Origin: Pectinatus haikarae
GTDB lineage: Bacteria; Bacillota; Negativicutes; Selenomonadales; Selenomonadaceae
NCBI RefSeq assembly: GCF_030813505.1
Contig: NZ_JAUSUE010000012.1
DNA: 64,000 bases
Reading direction: 5' to 3' (one strand)
Positions 28,259 to 35,933 of this stretch are shown one piece after another. The notes under the pieces are model-generated. The model searched no databases and had not been told where the DNA came from. It worked only from the letters and a program-made list of their open reading frames with translations. Numbering within the stretch: the stretch's first letter is position 1; every line of letters begins with the position of its first letter. The translations under genes were made by a program, and so were the position numbers.

Positions 28259-28936
28259 TTATTGTATATGAGAAATGTAGTTTTTATATTTTTCAAAAGC
28301 TTTTTTTTCTTGATCATTTAAGTTTACAGGATAGTGATTTAATTTATCCGTTATTTCTTCGGGGCGAATTAAATCTTCTAGCTTTGCATTACCATAATTT
28401 CTAGTATGCCTATTAGTTCCTAATTTTCGAAGAGCGTTCTTAACTGCGAAATCATCTACTATCCCAATTAATTCATTATATAAGTAACACCCTAAACTAT
28501 ATTTACACTCATATAGTGTTCTTTTTACATTCGAGTCATTAACCTCAAATTCAGTGATTATTGTTTCTAAGTCACGAATAATATCCTCCCTATCTCTGTC
28601 TGGAATACCATCTACTATGCCATGATAAAGAAATGTCTTACTAGTAATGTTTATATAAAGGGCAGCAAGATTTTTTAGCTTTTCAACTGCATTATCTGCA
28701 TCATCAATGATTTTTTCCACTCTCTTTACTTTAAATCCCAACCCACTTATTTCTGCTATTTTATCAAAATTCAAAAAAGCAACTGCTATAGCTCCGCCGA
28801 CTATGGATGTTATCATTTCTGTTGATTGATTCTTATATCCAAAATACATTCCTGGGCCCAAAATAATAAAAACATATATGATATTAATGAATATGTGTAA
28901 AATATATTCATTAATATTTAGTTTTTTATCTTCCAT
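28259..28936 (-). CDS. Cargo gene: two-TM membrane protein of unknown function
   Basis: About 225 aa from the ATG at 28936 (AGGGAG 10 nt upstream). Two hydrophobic segments near residues 10-32 and 40-60 (ILHIFINIIYVFIILGPGMYFG and VGGAIAVAFLNF) are followed by a large soluble helical domain with many Asp/Glu (DRDREDIIRDLETIITEFEV). Low GC compared with flanking phage genes, with its own promoter and terminator. Typical of lysogenically expressed cargo; function unknown. Confidence 0.6.
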   Translation of the reverse strand: MEDKKLNINEYILHIFINIIYVFIILGPGMYFGYKNQSTEMITSIVGGAIAVAFLNFDKIAEISGLGFKVKRVEKIIDDADNAVEKLKNLAALYINITSKTFLYHGIVDGIPDRDREDIIRDLETIITEFEVNDSNVKRTLYECKYSLGCYLYNELIGIVDDFAVKNALRKLGTNRHTRNYGNAKLEDLIRPEEITDKLNHYPVNLNDQEKKAFEKYKNYISHIQ

Positions 28937-28958
28937 ATAGATTAAGCTCCCTATTTTA

Positions 28959-28989
28959 ATTATACGTTTGAAAATATCTATGCTCACAA
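28959..28989 (-). promoter_or_regulatory. Promoter of cargo gene 1
   Basis: Minus strand TTGTGA (28984-28989), 19-bp spacer, TATAAT (28959-28964). It starts inside the T run of the preceding terminator. The spacer is 2 bp longer than ideal. Confidence 0.45.
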
Positions 28990-28992
28990 AAA

Positions 28993-29012
28993 CCGCACAT
29001 TCAGATGCGCGG
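28993..29012 (-). terminator. Terminator of the early/regulatory operon
   Basis: 8-bp stem CCGCGCAT/ATGTGCGG with a CTGA loop, then TTTTTGTG on the minus strand. It ends the transcript that carries the late regulator and the 11-bp repeat array. Confidence 0.75.
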
Positions 29013-29074
29013 CTATCGTCAAATTTCTATGCTATTAGTATACTACGGATTTCGTAGAAAAAAAGGACAAAAAA

Positions 29075-29144
29075 GGTATTCTTTTGGTACTAAAAGGGTA
29101 AGAAAAAGGTAACGAAAAGGTATCGAAAGGGTAAGGAAAAGGTA
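29075..29144. repeat. Array of seven 11-bp units with GGTA in exact register
   Basis: GGTA occurs at 29075, 29086, 29097, 29108, 29119, 29130 and 29141, exactly 11 bp apart, in A-rich units such as AAAAGGTAACG, AAAAGGTATCG and AAAGGGTAAGG. It lies between the stop of the late regulator gene (29172) and its terminator (28993-29012). The one-helical-turn spacing suggests a repeated protein-binding site, possibly for the adjacent regulator, terminase or a replication factor. Confidence 0.85.
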
Positions 29145-29171
29145 AAATCCATACAATCGACTTATCCACAA

Positions 29172-29672
29172 CTACTTGAAAAACACGAAAGACAGCTGTT
29201 CAGGGACCGCTTTCGGCCCGAATACAGCTGTTGCCATACTTTGCAGAGCTTCATCATGTTTTCTTCGGCTGGTTTTTATATTGCAGTGCACCTGGCTTGA
29301 AATAAACTCCCATGAATCCCTCTCGATCCAGCGTCCTTTCAAGATAATTTGCGACTCATCATCAAGCTGCTGCATTGCCCGATCCACCCTATCCAGATTT
29401 GTCCGGATTTCGGTGATATTGAGATTGAGCTCGACAATTTCATGCTGCAGCTTCTCTCTTCGCTCGGTCTCCTGCTCAACCTTGCTTGAGTCGCTGCTCT
29501 TAGAACAACCAGCAGTCAGCGAATACTGCGCTGTGATCGGGTGCATGATGGTCTTGAGCATTTCTTCCTTGGCGGCCTTATCAGCCTCAAGGTTCTGCAA
29601 ATATGTACGCAGCTCGTCATTTCGTGATAAGTAGCGTATTACTGTCTGGATATAATCGTTGTATTTCTTCAT
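29172..29672 (-). CDS. ArpU-like late transcriptional regulator
   Basis: 166 aa from the ATG at 29672, preceded by GGAAGGAAAAGGG. Residues 10-90 are coiled-coil helices. The C-terminal part (about 100-150) looks like a sigma region 4 helix-turn-helix (DDESQIILKGRWIERDSWEF ... NIKTSRRKHDEALQSMA). This layout is that of the ArpU/RinA-type activators at the end of the early region of many Bacillota phages, which turn on late genes. An in-frame upstream start lacks a ribosome site. Confidence 0.72.
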   Translation of the reverse strand: MKKYNDYIQTVIRYLSRNDELRTYLQNLEADKAAKEEMLKTIMHPITAQYSLTAGCSKSSDSSKVEQETERREKLQHEIVELNLNITEIRTNLDRVDRAMQQLDDESQIILKGRWIERDSWEFISSQVHCNIKTSRRKHDEALQSMATAVFGPKAVPEQLSFVFFK

Positions 29673-29785
29673 GCCCTTTTCCTTCCTGTGATGAGATTTG
29701 GCCATACTGAGGTGTCGGCATGGCCCTTTAGTTATTTCTAAACCTATCGAAAGTAATAGGTTTAAACTGGTCGATTTCGACACGG

Positions 29786-30745
29786 TTACGCCTTATCGAT
29801 TATCCCTATTCCTTTACATTTATCGCATGTGCATAATGGTTTATTTATCTTTTTCATCAATTCCGTTAACCACAGGTCAACTTTTTCTTTTAGCTCTTTT
29901 TCACTGTTAGCAGTCAACCCTTCAATAATTGAGTATCCACTATAATGATTAATATCGTCTGTCATCTCAAATATTGTTGACTCTTTATGTTTAGCTACTC
30001 TGAAATGTACTTTTTCTCTTTCTTTTTTAGTTCTGGCAAATATATAGTGATAGCTTAATGTTTCTGGTTCATATAACGGAATTATCTTTTTGACTGTAAA
30101 ACAAAAATCATAGTCAGAAGTTATTGATGCTTGTTCTTTATCTATATGTTCCCTAACATATTGTCTTGTGATATCATACATCTGCTTAGATGTTAATCGG
30201 CACGGGTATTCTGTTAAGAGCACTTGGGGTATCATTATTTCATCTATAAGCTGATGGTGTACATCTGCACTTGTAATATGATAGGGCTTATCCCCAAAAT
30301 TTATTTCATGGATACCCACAAAATCAAATGGCACTTCATGGAAATTCTCAACTTCTAAAACTGTTTCAATTTCTACATCAACCTTTTGCTGGCTAGTGAT
30401 AGTATCCTTTTTAAATTCATACAATGAGTCAATCACATCCTCATCGTAATCATTTTTATTTGCACAAAGTATTACTGCTGGTAAACTATCTGTAATATAT
30501 TTTTTATCTTTTATTTCATATCGCTTATTTATGGTCTCAACGCACTCCACAGTAATGGTTTCAGGGTATTTTTCTATGCGAAACCAATGTTTTGCCCAAG
30601 TTTGGGTACACTTTTTATCGTCAAATAGCCAATTTACAAATGCCGAATGGTGATAATTATAATCATAACTATCTTTTTTATTAGTGTACAAATCCGATAT
30701 AAAACAGCATTTGTCTGTCTTAATTAACATTATTTTATTTTTCAT
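29786..30745 (-). CDS. Phage protein of unknown function with C-terminal CxxC pair
   Basis: About 319 aa from the ATG at 30745, which overlaps the upstream stop as ATGA. The body is a mixed alpha/beta protein rich in charged residues. The last residues hold CTCDKCKGIG, a likely metal knuckle. No family recognised. AT-rich, and its place between early genes and the late regulator is a common site for accessory genes. Confidence 0.6.
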   Translation of the reverse strand: MKNKIMLIKTDKCCFISDLYTNKKDSYDYNYHHSAFVNWLFDDKKCTQTWAKHWFRIEKYPETITVECVETINKRYEIKDKKYITDSLPAVILCANKNDYDEDVIDSLYEFKKDTITSQQKVDVEIETVLEVENFHEVPFDFVGIHEINFGDKPYHITSADVHHQLIDEIMIPQVLLTEYPCRLTSKQMYDITRQYVREHIDKEQASITSDYDFCFTVKKIIPLYEPETLSYHYIFARTKKEREKVHFRVAKHKESTIFEMTDDINHYSGYSIIEGLTANSEKELKEKVDLWLTELMKKINKPLCTCDKCKGIGIIDKA

Positions 30746-30921
30746 CACTCGCACCTCTCAAATTTAGCCTGTATGAAGCTTTTATATGCTATAGGTAATC
30801 TTGGCAGCATTTTTCTTTTAAACTCATCAGATGTCAACTTTCTGCGCATAGCTGCTGCCTGACGATAAGGGTTGCTGTCTATGCTGCGTCCTACGTTTTT
30901 TATTGCAAGTCCCTGTTTCAT
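30745..30921 (-). CDS. Small phage protein of unknown function
   Basis: 58 aa (MKQGLAIKNVGRSIDSNPYR...). Basic, no membrane segment. It starts by ATGA overlap with the zinc-ribbon gene and ends by ATGA overlap with the 319-aa gene, so it is translated in a coupled chain. Function unknown. Confidence 0.6.
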   Translation of the reverse strand: MKQGLAIKNVGRSIDSNPYRQAAAMRRKLTSDEFKRKMLPRLPIAYKSFIQAKFERCE

Positions 30922-31076
30922 TCATTATTCTCTACTTTCTCTATAACATAAAATTTAAAATCACACTCATCGCATTTACCCGCATCATCACCTGACCATT
31001 CATATATTTTTGTGCCACATTTAGGGCAATATCGTGTGTTTTCTTTATCAGAAAGTCCCGCTACAAATACTTCCAT
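30918..31076 (-). CDS. Small zinc-ribbon protein
   Basis: 52 aa. CPKCGTKIYEW and CDECDFKFY give a clear two-knuckle zinc ribbon. Preceded by GGAG and coupled by ATGA to the following 58-aa gene. Small zinc ribbons are common in phage early operons; target unknown. Confidence 0.65.
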   Translation of the reverse strand: MEVFVAGLSDKENTRYCPKCGTKIYEWSGDDAGKCDECDFKFYVIEKVENNE

Positions 31077-31078
31077 AT

Positions 31079-31291
31079 TTACTCTCCTCGTTTAAGTTTG
31101 TTTTCCTTTATTTTCTCCAGCACAGCTTCCGGAGTGCGCTGTGGCGTATTCGGCGATGGATCGCATTCGCTTGTCCGGAAGAAATAGCAGTACCGATGCA
31201 CGGCATGCGGTCCAAGGGTGTATTTATCCTTACAGGCTGCATTACATGAGCGGCACAGACCGTTTTTGGCTGTCTCAGTATGCTTTTTCAT
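31079..31291 (-). CDS. Small Cys-rich phage protein
   Basis: 70 aa. Opens MKKHTETAKNGLCRSCNAAC, followed by a His/Cys segment and a helical lysine-rich tail (EAVLEKIKENKLKRGE). It probably binds zinc through Cys-Cys-Cys-His residues. It lies 2 bp before the zinc-ribbon gene. No family recognised. Confidence 0.55.
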   Translation of the reverse strand: MKKHTETAKNGLCRSCNAACKDKYTLGPHAVHRYCYFFRTSECDPSPNTPQRTPEAVLEKIKENKLKRGE

Positions 31292-31301
31292 ATTACAGCT
31301 C

Positions 31302-31499
31302 CTATCTGTATATTTTCCCGGTCTGCCGATCGATCAGTATTATCCTGCCAGCCGTGTCAAAACCGAATTTGTCCAATGCGGCTCGTGCGGCCTTAAGTGC
31401 AGCTTTAAGGCGCTTTGTGTCGTCTTTTTCGATCGTTCTGATTGCCTTGTATGCTGTCTCGTCCCGGTAGTGTTCATCGTTGTATTTCAGGCTACACAT
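31302..31499 (-). CDS. Small phage protein of unknown function
   Basis: About 65 aa from the ATG at 31499 (MCSLKYNDEHYRD...), overlapping the RusA stop by 8 bp. Helical middle (KRLKAALKAARAALDKFG) and ending ILIDRQTGKIYR. No recognised family. Confidence 0.5.
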   Translation of the reverse strand: MCSLKYNDEHYRDETAYKAIRTIEKDDTKRLKAALKAARAALDKFGFDTAGRIILIDRQTGKIYR

Positions 31500-32013
31500 C
31501 GCGTCCTCCGAATAATTCTCCCTGCGCTTTTGCTGCAAGTTGTTTTTTTATAAAAGGATCCAGCTCATCATCAAGGCTGGTTGCGAGCGGGATTATAATA
31601 ATTTCCGTACGGGGATTGTCTTTATCGATACCGGAGATGCAGCTGCCGTCCCAGTTTTTTATTATCCGGTCATCGCTGAGCAGCCACGGACATACAAGTT
31701 GCTTTTTATGGTCTATAACTTTGTACTCGTCGCTCAGAATATCTGCCGTGGCCTGCTCAAGTCCGACCAGATCGGGCCAGTGCGCGGCACTCTCAAGGTA
31801 ATAATGCACCTGCATCCGGACGGGTCCGGAAAAGTGTGGCAGACGCATTTTATAGCGCAGCAGGTTTATTGCTTCACGGCATTGTTTTTCGTATTTCCTG
31901 TATGCCTTACTGGGCAGCAGCGCTGCATGGTCTCTCACGATGGTTGAGCTGTTTTTCTTTGTCGCGGGCTGTCCGTAGAGCGTAAAACCGAATGGGTTCA
32001 TACTGTTATTCAT
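31492..32013 (-). CDS. rusA: RusA-like Holliday junction resolvase
   Basis: 173 aa. FTLYGQPATKKNS is the RusA N-terminal strand. HWPDLVGLEQATADILSDEY carries the conserved acidic residues in the place of the RusA D-x2-N-x3-K-x3-D region, followed by DDRIIKNW. It resolves branched DNA during phage recombination or before packaging. Its length is above the usual 120-130 aa because of an insertion near residues 90-125. Confidence 0.8.
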   Translation of the reverse strand: MNNSMNPFGFTLYGQPATKKNSSTIVRDHAALLPSKAYRKYEKQCREAINLLRYKMRLPHFSGPVRMQVHYYLESAAHWPDLVGLEQATADILSDEYKVIDHKKQLVCPWLLSDDRIIKNWDGSCISGIDKDNPRTEIIIIPLATSLDDELDPFIKKQLAAKAQGELFGGRDV

Positions 32014-32016
32014 CGG

Positions 32017-32838
32017 TCACGCTCCTTTTTCCAGTCTGGCGTTGGCGCCTATGCATTTTAGTCCGTAATCACCAAGCATGGATTTTATCCGGCTGCCTAG
32101 TGCTTCGTCAATGTTATTTGTGATATAGGAAAGAGAATATTCGCTCGAAAACAGCGTTGTTTTATGATTTATATACCTGGTATTTATAATGTCAAACATG
32201 ATCTGCAGATCCTGCTGTTGAATTTTCCCGTCCTTCATAGCAAATTTAAACAGATCGTCTATATATAAATTATTGACGCCGGTCCAGTGTTGTATAGCCT
32301 GCGAATACAGCTCAGCATTGCTGTACATGACGGCTTTGATTTTCTGGATTTCGGAGCGGTATGAAAAATAATAATGTTCCTCGCTATAATCACATGTAAG
32401 AGCTTGGCAGATTGCTATGCATATGTGTGTTTTTCCGGTACCGCTTGCACCGAAAAAGCCTATTCCCTGCCCTGCGGCACGGTCTTGAATATATCTTTCG
32501 GCTATTTTTTTCATAGATGCATGTTCTCTGGTATCAGTTTTAAATTTTGCGAAGCTGTATTTAGCGTATTCAGCAAGGCTTATTCCTGATTTTCTCAGGC
32601 GTGCCTCTGTCTGAATCTTAGCCAGGCATTTACACGGAGCCTTGCTGAAATTACCATCTGCATCGAGCACGGTGACATATCCGGTATCTTCGCATTTTTC
32701 ACATGTATATTGCGTATCAACAGCAGTTTTTACTTTACCTGCTCTTTTCATACGCTCATATGTCTGAACATATGGGTTTATAGTTTCGCCGCCTTTTACA
32801 GCAGGCTTGAATTTCATAATCTCACCGATCGACTGCAT
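32017..32838 (-). CDS. DnaC/IstB-like helicase loader ATPase
   Basis: 273 aa. An N-terminal zinc knuckle (CEKCEDTGY ... APCKC, about 42-70) precedes an AAA+ core with Walker A GASGTGKTH (about 130) and Walker B LYIDDLFK. It would load the host replicative helicase at the phage origin. It follows the replication initiator-like gene by 10 bp in the same operon. Confidence 0.87.
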   Translation of the reverse strand: MQSIGEIMKFKPAVKGGETINPYVQTYERMKRAGKVKTAVDTQYTCEKCEDTGYVTVLDADGNFSKAPCKCLAKIQTEARLRKSGISLAEYAKYSFAKFKTDTREHASMKKIAERYIQDRAAGQGIGFFGASGTGKTHICIAICQALTCDYSEEHYYFSYRSEIQKIKAVMYSNAELYSQAIQHWTGVNNLYIDDLFKFAMKDGKIQQQDLQIMFDIINTRYINHKTTLFSSEYSLSYITNNIDEALGSRIKSMLGDYGLKCIGANARLEKGA

Positions 32839-32848
32839 TTAATCACTC

Positions 32849-33559
32849 CTAAAAGTCAATATCGTATTTTCGTTTCGGCGTCTCCGGCGGCTTGTCAGGG
32901 TAACCTCTGGTATCCCAGTTCCGCAGGATTCCCTCGATGTAGCTTAACGTCCGCTTATTTTGCCCGACAGCGGTTTCTATTGCCTTTATAACAACGTCAG
33001 GACCATATTTAACAATACACTCTGTAAGCCTGCCGACTTCTATTGCACCGCTGACAGGATGGATATTATTGCTATAGCAGCCATAAACTTTTTGCCTTTC
33101 AGCCGGAACGACTACCACGCTGTTTTCTTCATCTGGTTTATCATCTGTGTTTATATCTGGTTTATTATCTGGTATAGGTCTGCCCATTTGGTCAATTCCA
33201 TTTTCCTGTTTGGTCAATTCCATTTGACCATTTGGGCAAATGGATTCGCCGTATAAGGAAAATGCTTTTGCCGTTAGTGCGTACCATTTTGTCCTGTCAT
33301 ATGAGCTCTTATTATAATTACCGGTTAGGATATAGCCTTCATCTTCAAGCTGAAATAATATGCGGCGTATTTGCTTTTCTGTCCAAAAGGAAAATAAGTC
33401 AGAAAAAGCTTTTAAACTGTTATATGTCCAATAATTACCATCAAAATAGTTAGCATCGTTAGCAACGTTTTTTATGATCCAGAAATGTAAATTATGCAAC
33501 ATGATGGCTTTTTCAATCCCAAGATGGCAGGCTATTTCTTTGTTGAATGAATAATCCAT
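32849..33559 (-). CDS. Phage replisome organiser-like protein (winged helix N-terminus)
   Basis: 236 aa. The N-terminal 110 residues (KEIACHLGIEKAIMLHNLHF, EKQIRRILFQLEDEGYI) form the winged-helix domain of phage replisome organiser/DnaD-like proteins. A Pro/Asp/Asn-rich linker (130-160) and a second helical domain with YSNNIHPVSGAIE follow. It pairs with the helicase loader and would bind the origin. Confidence 0.78.
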   Translation of the reverse strand: MDYSFNKEIACHLGIEKAIMLHNLHFWIIKNVANDANYFDGNYWTYNSLKAFSDLFSFWTEKQIRRILFQLEDEGYILTGNYNKSSYDRTKWYALTAKAFSLYGESICPNGQMELTKQENGIDQMGRPIPDNKPDINTDDKPDEENSVVVVPAERQKVYGCYSNNIHPVSGAIEVGRLTECIVKYGPDVVIKAIETAVGQNKRTLSYIEGILRNWDTRGYPDKPPETPKRKYDIDF

Positions 33560-33663
33560 GATTTTTTACCTCAAAAAAATTATTAATTATCGCGCGATGA
33601 TTAAAGTGTAAATCATTTTAGGTTGTAAAAAATGCCCTTTTTTTACATTTTTTGGCCGCGTCC

Positions 33664-33689
33664 AAATGTGTCCAAATTTGGACACATTT
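33664..33689. repeat. 26-bp perfect palindrome
   Basis: 13-bp arms (AAATGTGTCCAAA and its complement) meet with no spacer between the HNHc nuclease gene stop and the replisome organiser gene. TCCAAATGTG/TCCAAATTTG also repeats directly. It could be an operator, an origin element or a cruciform. The coding strand has no U tract at the edge, so a plain terminator is less likely. Confidence 0.8.
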
Positions 33690-34366
33690 TACTTTTGGGA
33701 CAAATTCTTATTACTAAGATTATATTTCCGTCCGATTTCTTCGGTCAGTTTTATCGGTATCAGATGATACTTTACATTGAACTCATATTGCGGCATGTTA
33801 TGGCATTCTATGTGATGAACGCCACATAATGGCAGCACAAGCATGTTTAAATGGTTAATGGTATTTCTGTTGCGGCCCATGCCCACTCTGTCAACATGGT
33901 GCAGCTGTGCAGGTGGTTTGCCGCATACAGCACATACTTTATTCAGCAGACACGCATATACATACTTGCCGATATCCTCACATAATTCTATAAGCGGCTG
34001 GCCCACAGGTATATTATTTTCAATTACAAAATTGATCAGAAAGCTTATATATTCACGCGCAGTTGTCACATCACAGTCAGAAAGGGAAAATACTTTGCCG
34101 TCAAGATTTTCAGTATCAATCATAAATTTAAGCTTGGTAATTTCTTTTATGACTTCAATAGGCGTATAGCCTGACCACTCGCTGATTTTAGTCAGTAGCA
34201 CATATGCTTTTTTACGCTGCGCAGGAGTAATTGTTCTGCCATCCGGCAAGCCTATACATACGTCTTTGTACTTTCTCAGACAGGCACGATCAATATTTTG
34301 GTAGGGAGCGTTGATTGTTATCGCATCAGGCGTTATATTTGTTATTTTCCCGCTGACTATTTCCAT
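33689..34366 (-). CDS. Phage HNHc nuclease
   Basis: About 225 aa from MEIVSGKITN. The C-terminal HNH zinc core reads VCAVCGKPPAQLHHVDRVG ... LPLCGVHHIECH. It matches the phage HNHc nuclease type found in recombination/replication operons next to RecT and MBL-fold genes. Exact substrate unknown. Confidence 0.8.
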   Translation of the reverse strand: MEIVSGKITNITPDAITINAPYQNIDRACLRKYKDVCIGLPDGRTITPAQRKKAYVLLTKISEWSGYTPIEVIKEITKLKFMIDTENLDGKVFSLSDCDVTTAREYISFLINFVIENNIPVGQPLIELCEDIGKYVYACLLNKVCAVCGKPPAQLHHVDRVGMGRNRNTINHLNMLVLPLCGVHHIECHNMPQYEFNVKYHLIPIKLTEEIGRKYNLSNKNLSQK

Positions 34367-34370
34367 AGGA

Positions 34371-35072
34371 TCACCCCGCAATATAAACCGGTCTGCCGCT
34401 TATCTGCTGTATTTCACCTTTGAAACGTTCTGCGTCCGAATTGGCATCGGATAGGTGGCAGAGCCAAATCTCTTTTACCTTTGACAGATCATTAGCCTTT
34501 AGAAAATCTTTTACGTTATCAAGGCTGAAATGTGTTTCCTGAATCCTTTTCCTGAGTTTTGCTGGTATAACTCCCTGCATAACATTTTTGTCGATTATGT
34601 CACCGACGTAATTGCACTCAACAAGGATATGTGTCAAGCCTTTAAAAGTGAATTTGCTGTATGCAGTATCTGTCATATAAAGCAGCTTATCTTGATTAAG
34701 CGATATATAAAATCCAACCGGCTCAGCAGCATCATGAATCGTTTTGAACGCTTTTATTTTTGCACGTCCTACTTCAAAGGTTTTATTTGGTTCTACCTGA
34801 TAACAAAACGGATTTGTGTTTACGTGTAAGATTTCTGCTGTTCCGTCGCTCATATAGCAGGCTATTCCGTGCCCTAAAAGCTTTGACACTGCTTTTGAGT
34901 GGTCTCCATGTTCATGAGTGATCAGGCAACCATCTATGCCAGAAAGCTTGAAATTGCTCTTTTTCTGCAGCTCATTGTAAGGTAATCCTGCATCAAGCAG
35001 GAGAGAAGTGCGCCCACCTGTTACCAGATAGGCGTTTCCTTTGCTGCTGCTTCCTAATACCTTAATTTCCAT
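34371..35072 (-). CDS. MBL-fold metallo-hydrolase of the recombination operon
   Basis: 233 aa. Metallo-beta-lactamase signature THEHGDHSKA near residue 53, with LVECNY and later HFSLDN and LCHLSDANSD supplying metal ligands. YycJ/WalJ-like DNA-active hydrolases share this layout. In phages lacking RecE, an MBL-fold gene often lies next to recT and is thought to be the partner nuclease; that is inference here. ATG overlaps the recT stop. Confidence 0.82.
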   Translation of the reverse strand: MEIKVLGSSSKGNAYLVTGGRTSLLLDAGLPYNELQKKSNFKLSGIDGCLITHEHGDHSKAVSKLLGHGIACYMSDGTAEILHVNTNPFCYQVEPNKTFEVGRAKIKAFKTIHDAAEPVGFYISLNQDKLLYMTDTAYSKFTFKGLTHILVECNYVGDIIDKNVMQGVIPAKLRKRIQETHFSLDNVKDFLKANDLSKVKEIWLCHLSDANSDAERFKGEIQQISGRPVYIAG

Positions 35073-35932
35073 TAGAATGACCTCTTTGGTAGTTCTGCTT
35101 CCTGAGGTTGTTCAACGGGTTTAATATTAACATCACTTGCATGTTCAGCTTCCGGCAGTTCTTCCGGTTCATCAAATCCTATTTCTTCCTGATTGGCCTG
35201 CATGTCTGTGACAACATGAAGACCGGCCCTTTGAGCTGCGCCTAATCCATCATCAACCTGTCCGTCCTTATCGATCGTCTGCTGAAAATCAACGGACATG
35301 ATACCGTATTTGCTTATCAGACGTTTAATTACAGTCTTTCGCGCCATAGCATCAAAATTTTGTATCCAAAGTGAATCAGATTTACCTGATTTATAAGACT
35401 GCGAATATAATTTTCCGTGCCGGTCTATTTCGTCTACTGTCATATACAGATATTTTTCAAAGCCGTTTATCAGTTTGAAGTAACCTATATATCCAACGAT
35501 TTCAGCATCTTTTTTAGGTTCACCAAATTCCATGCGGTTAGTAAACCGGTTATATGAGCGTATTTCTCCGTCATACACTTCATTGACGGTTATTGTCGAA
35601 TACTGACCGGTGCGCATGGCAAGCTGGATATAGCCTTTATAGCCTATCTGGAAGGTTGCTTTATGTTTGAAAGGAATAATATAAGCAAAGCCAAGACTTG
35701 CATTTATCGGCAACTTTAATGTGGCCGCCGTCATGGCAGCGGATAATATGGAGATCGCCGGGCATTCCTGCAGGCTGGTGCTTGAATTTACAAGGCTCAC
35801 CAGTGAACTTACAAATGCTGAAGAATTTTCACCTAATGTTTTTTCAAAACGGGCCTGCACGTCTTTTCTGTCAAAAAAGCTTGAGATTGATTCAAGAGCC
35901 TGTTGCTGTTTCTTTTCTATTGCAGTTTGCAT
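35072..35932 (-). CDS. recT: RecT single-strand annealing protein
   Basis: About 286 aa from the ATG after AAAGGAGATTGCTTAAT. Contains LPINASLGFAYIIPFKHKA and TFQIGYKGYIQLAMRTGQY, the hallmark RecT core, and the conserved WIQNFDAMARKTVIKRLISK. It anneals single strands in phage recombination. The Glu-rich C-terminus (after 240) is a typical SSB-interaction tail. Confidence 0.93.
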   Translation of the reverse strand: MQTAIEKKQQQALESISSFFDRKDVQARFEKTLGENSSAFVSSLVSLVNSSTSLQECPAISILSAAMTAATLKLPINASLGFAYIIPFKHKATFQIGYKGYIQLAMRTGQYSTITVNEVYDGEIRSYNRFTNRMEFGEPKKDAEIVGYIGYFKLINGFEKYLYMTVDEIDRHGKLYSQSYKSGKSDSLWIQNFDAMARKTVIKRLISKYGIMSVDFQQTIDKDGQVDDGLGAAQRAGLHVVTDMQANQEEIGFDEPEELPEAEHASDVNIKPVEQPQEAELPKRSF

Positions 35933-35933
35933 A

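Noticed and set aside
29045..29150. CRISPR array
   Set aside because: Units are 11 bp without spacers and no cas genes are present.
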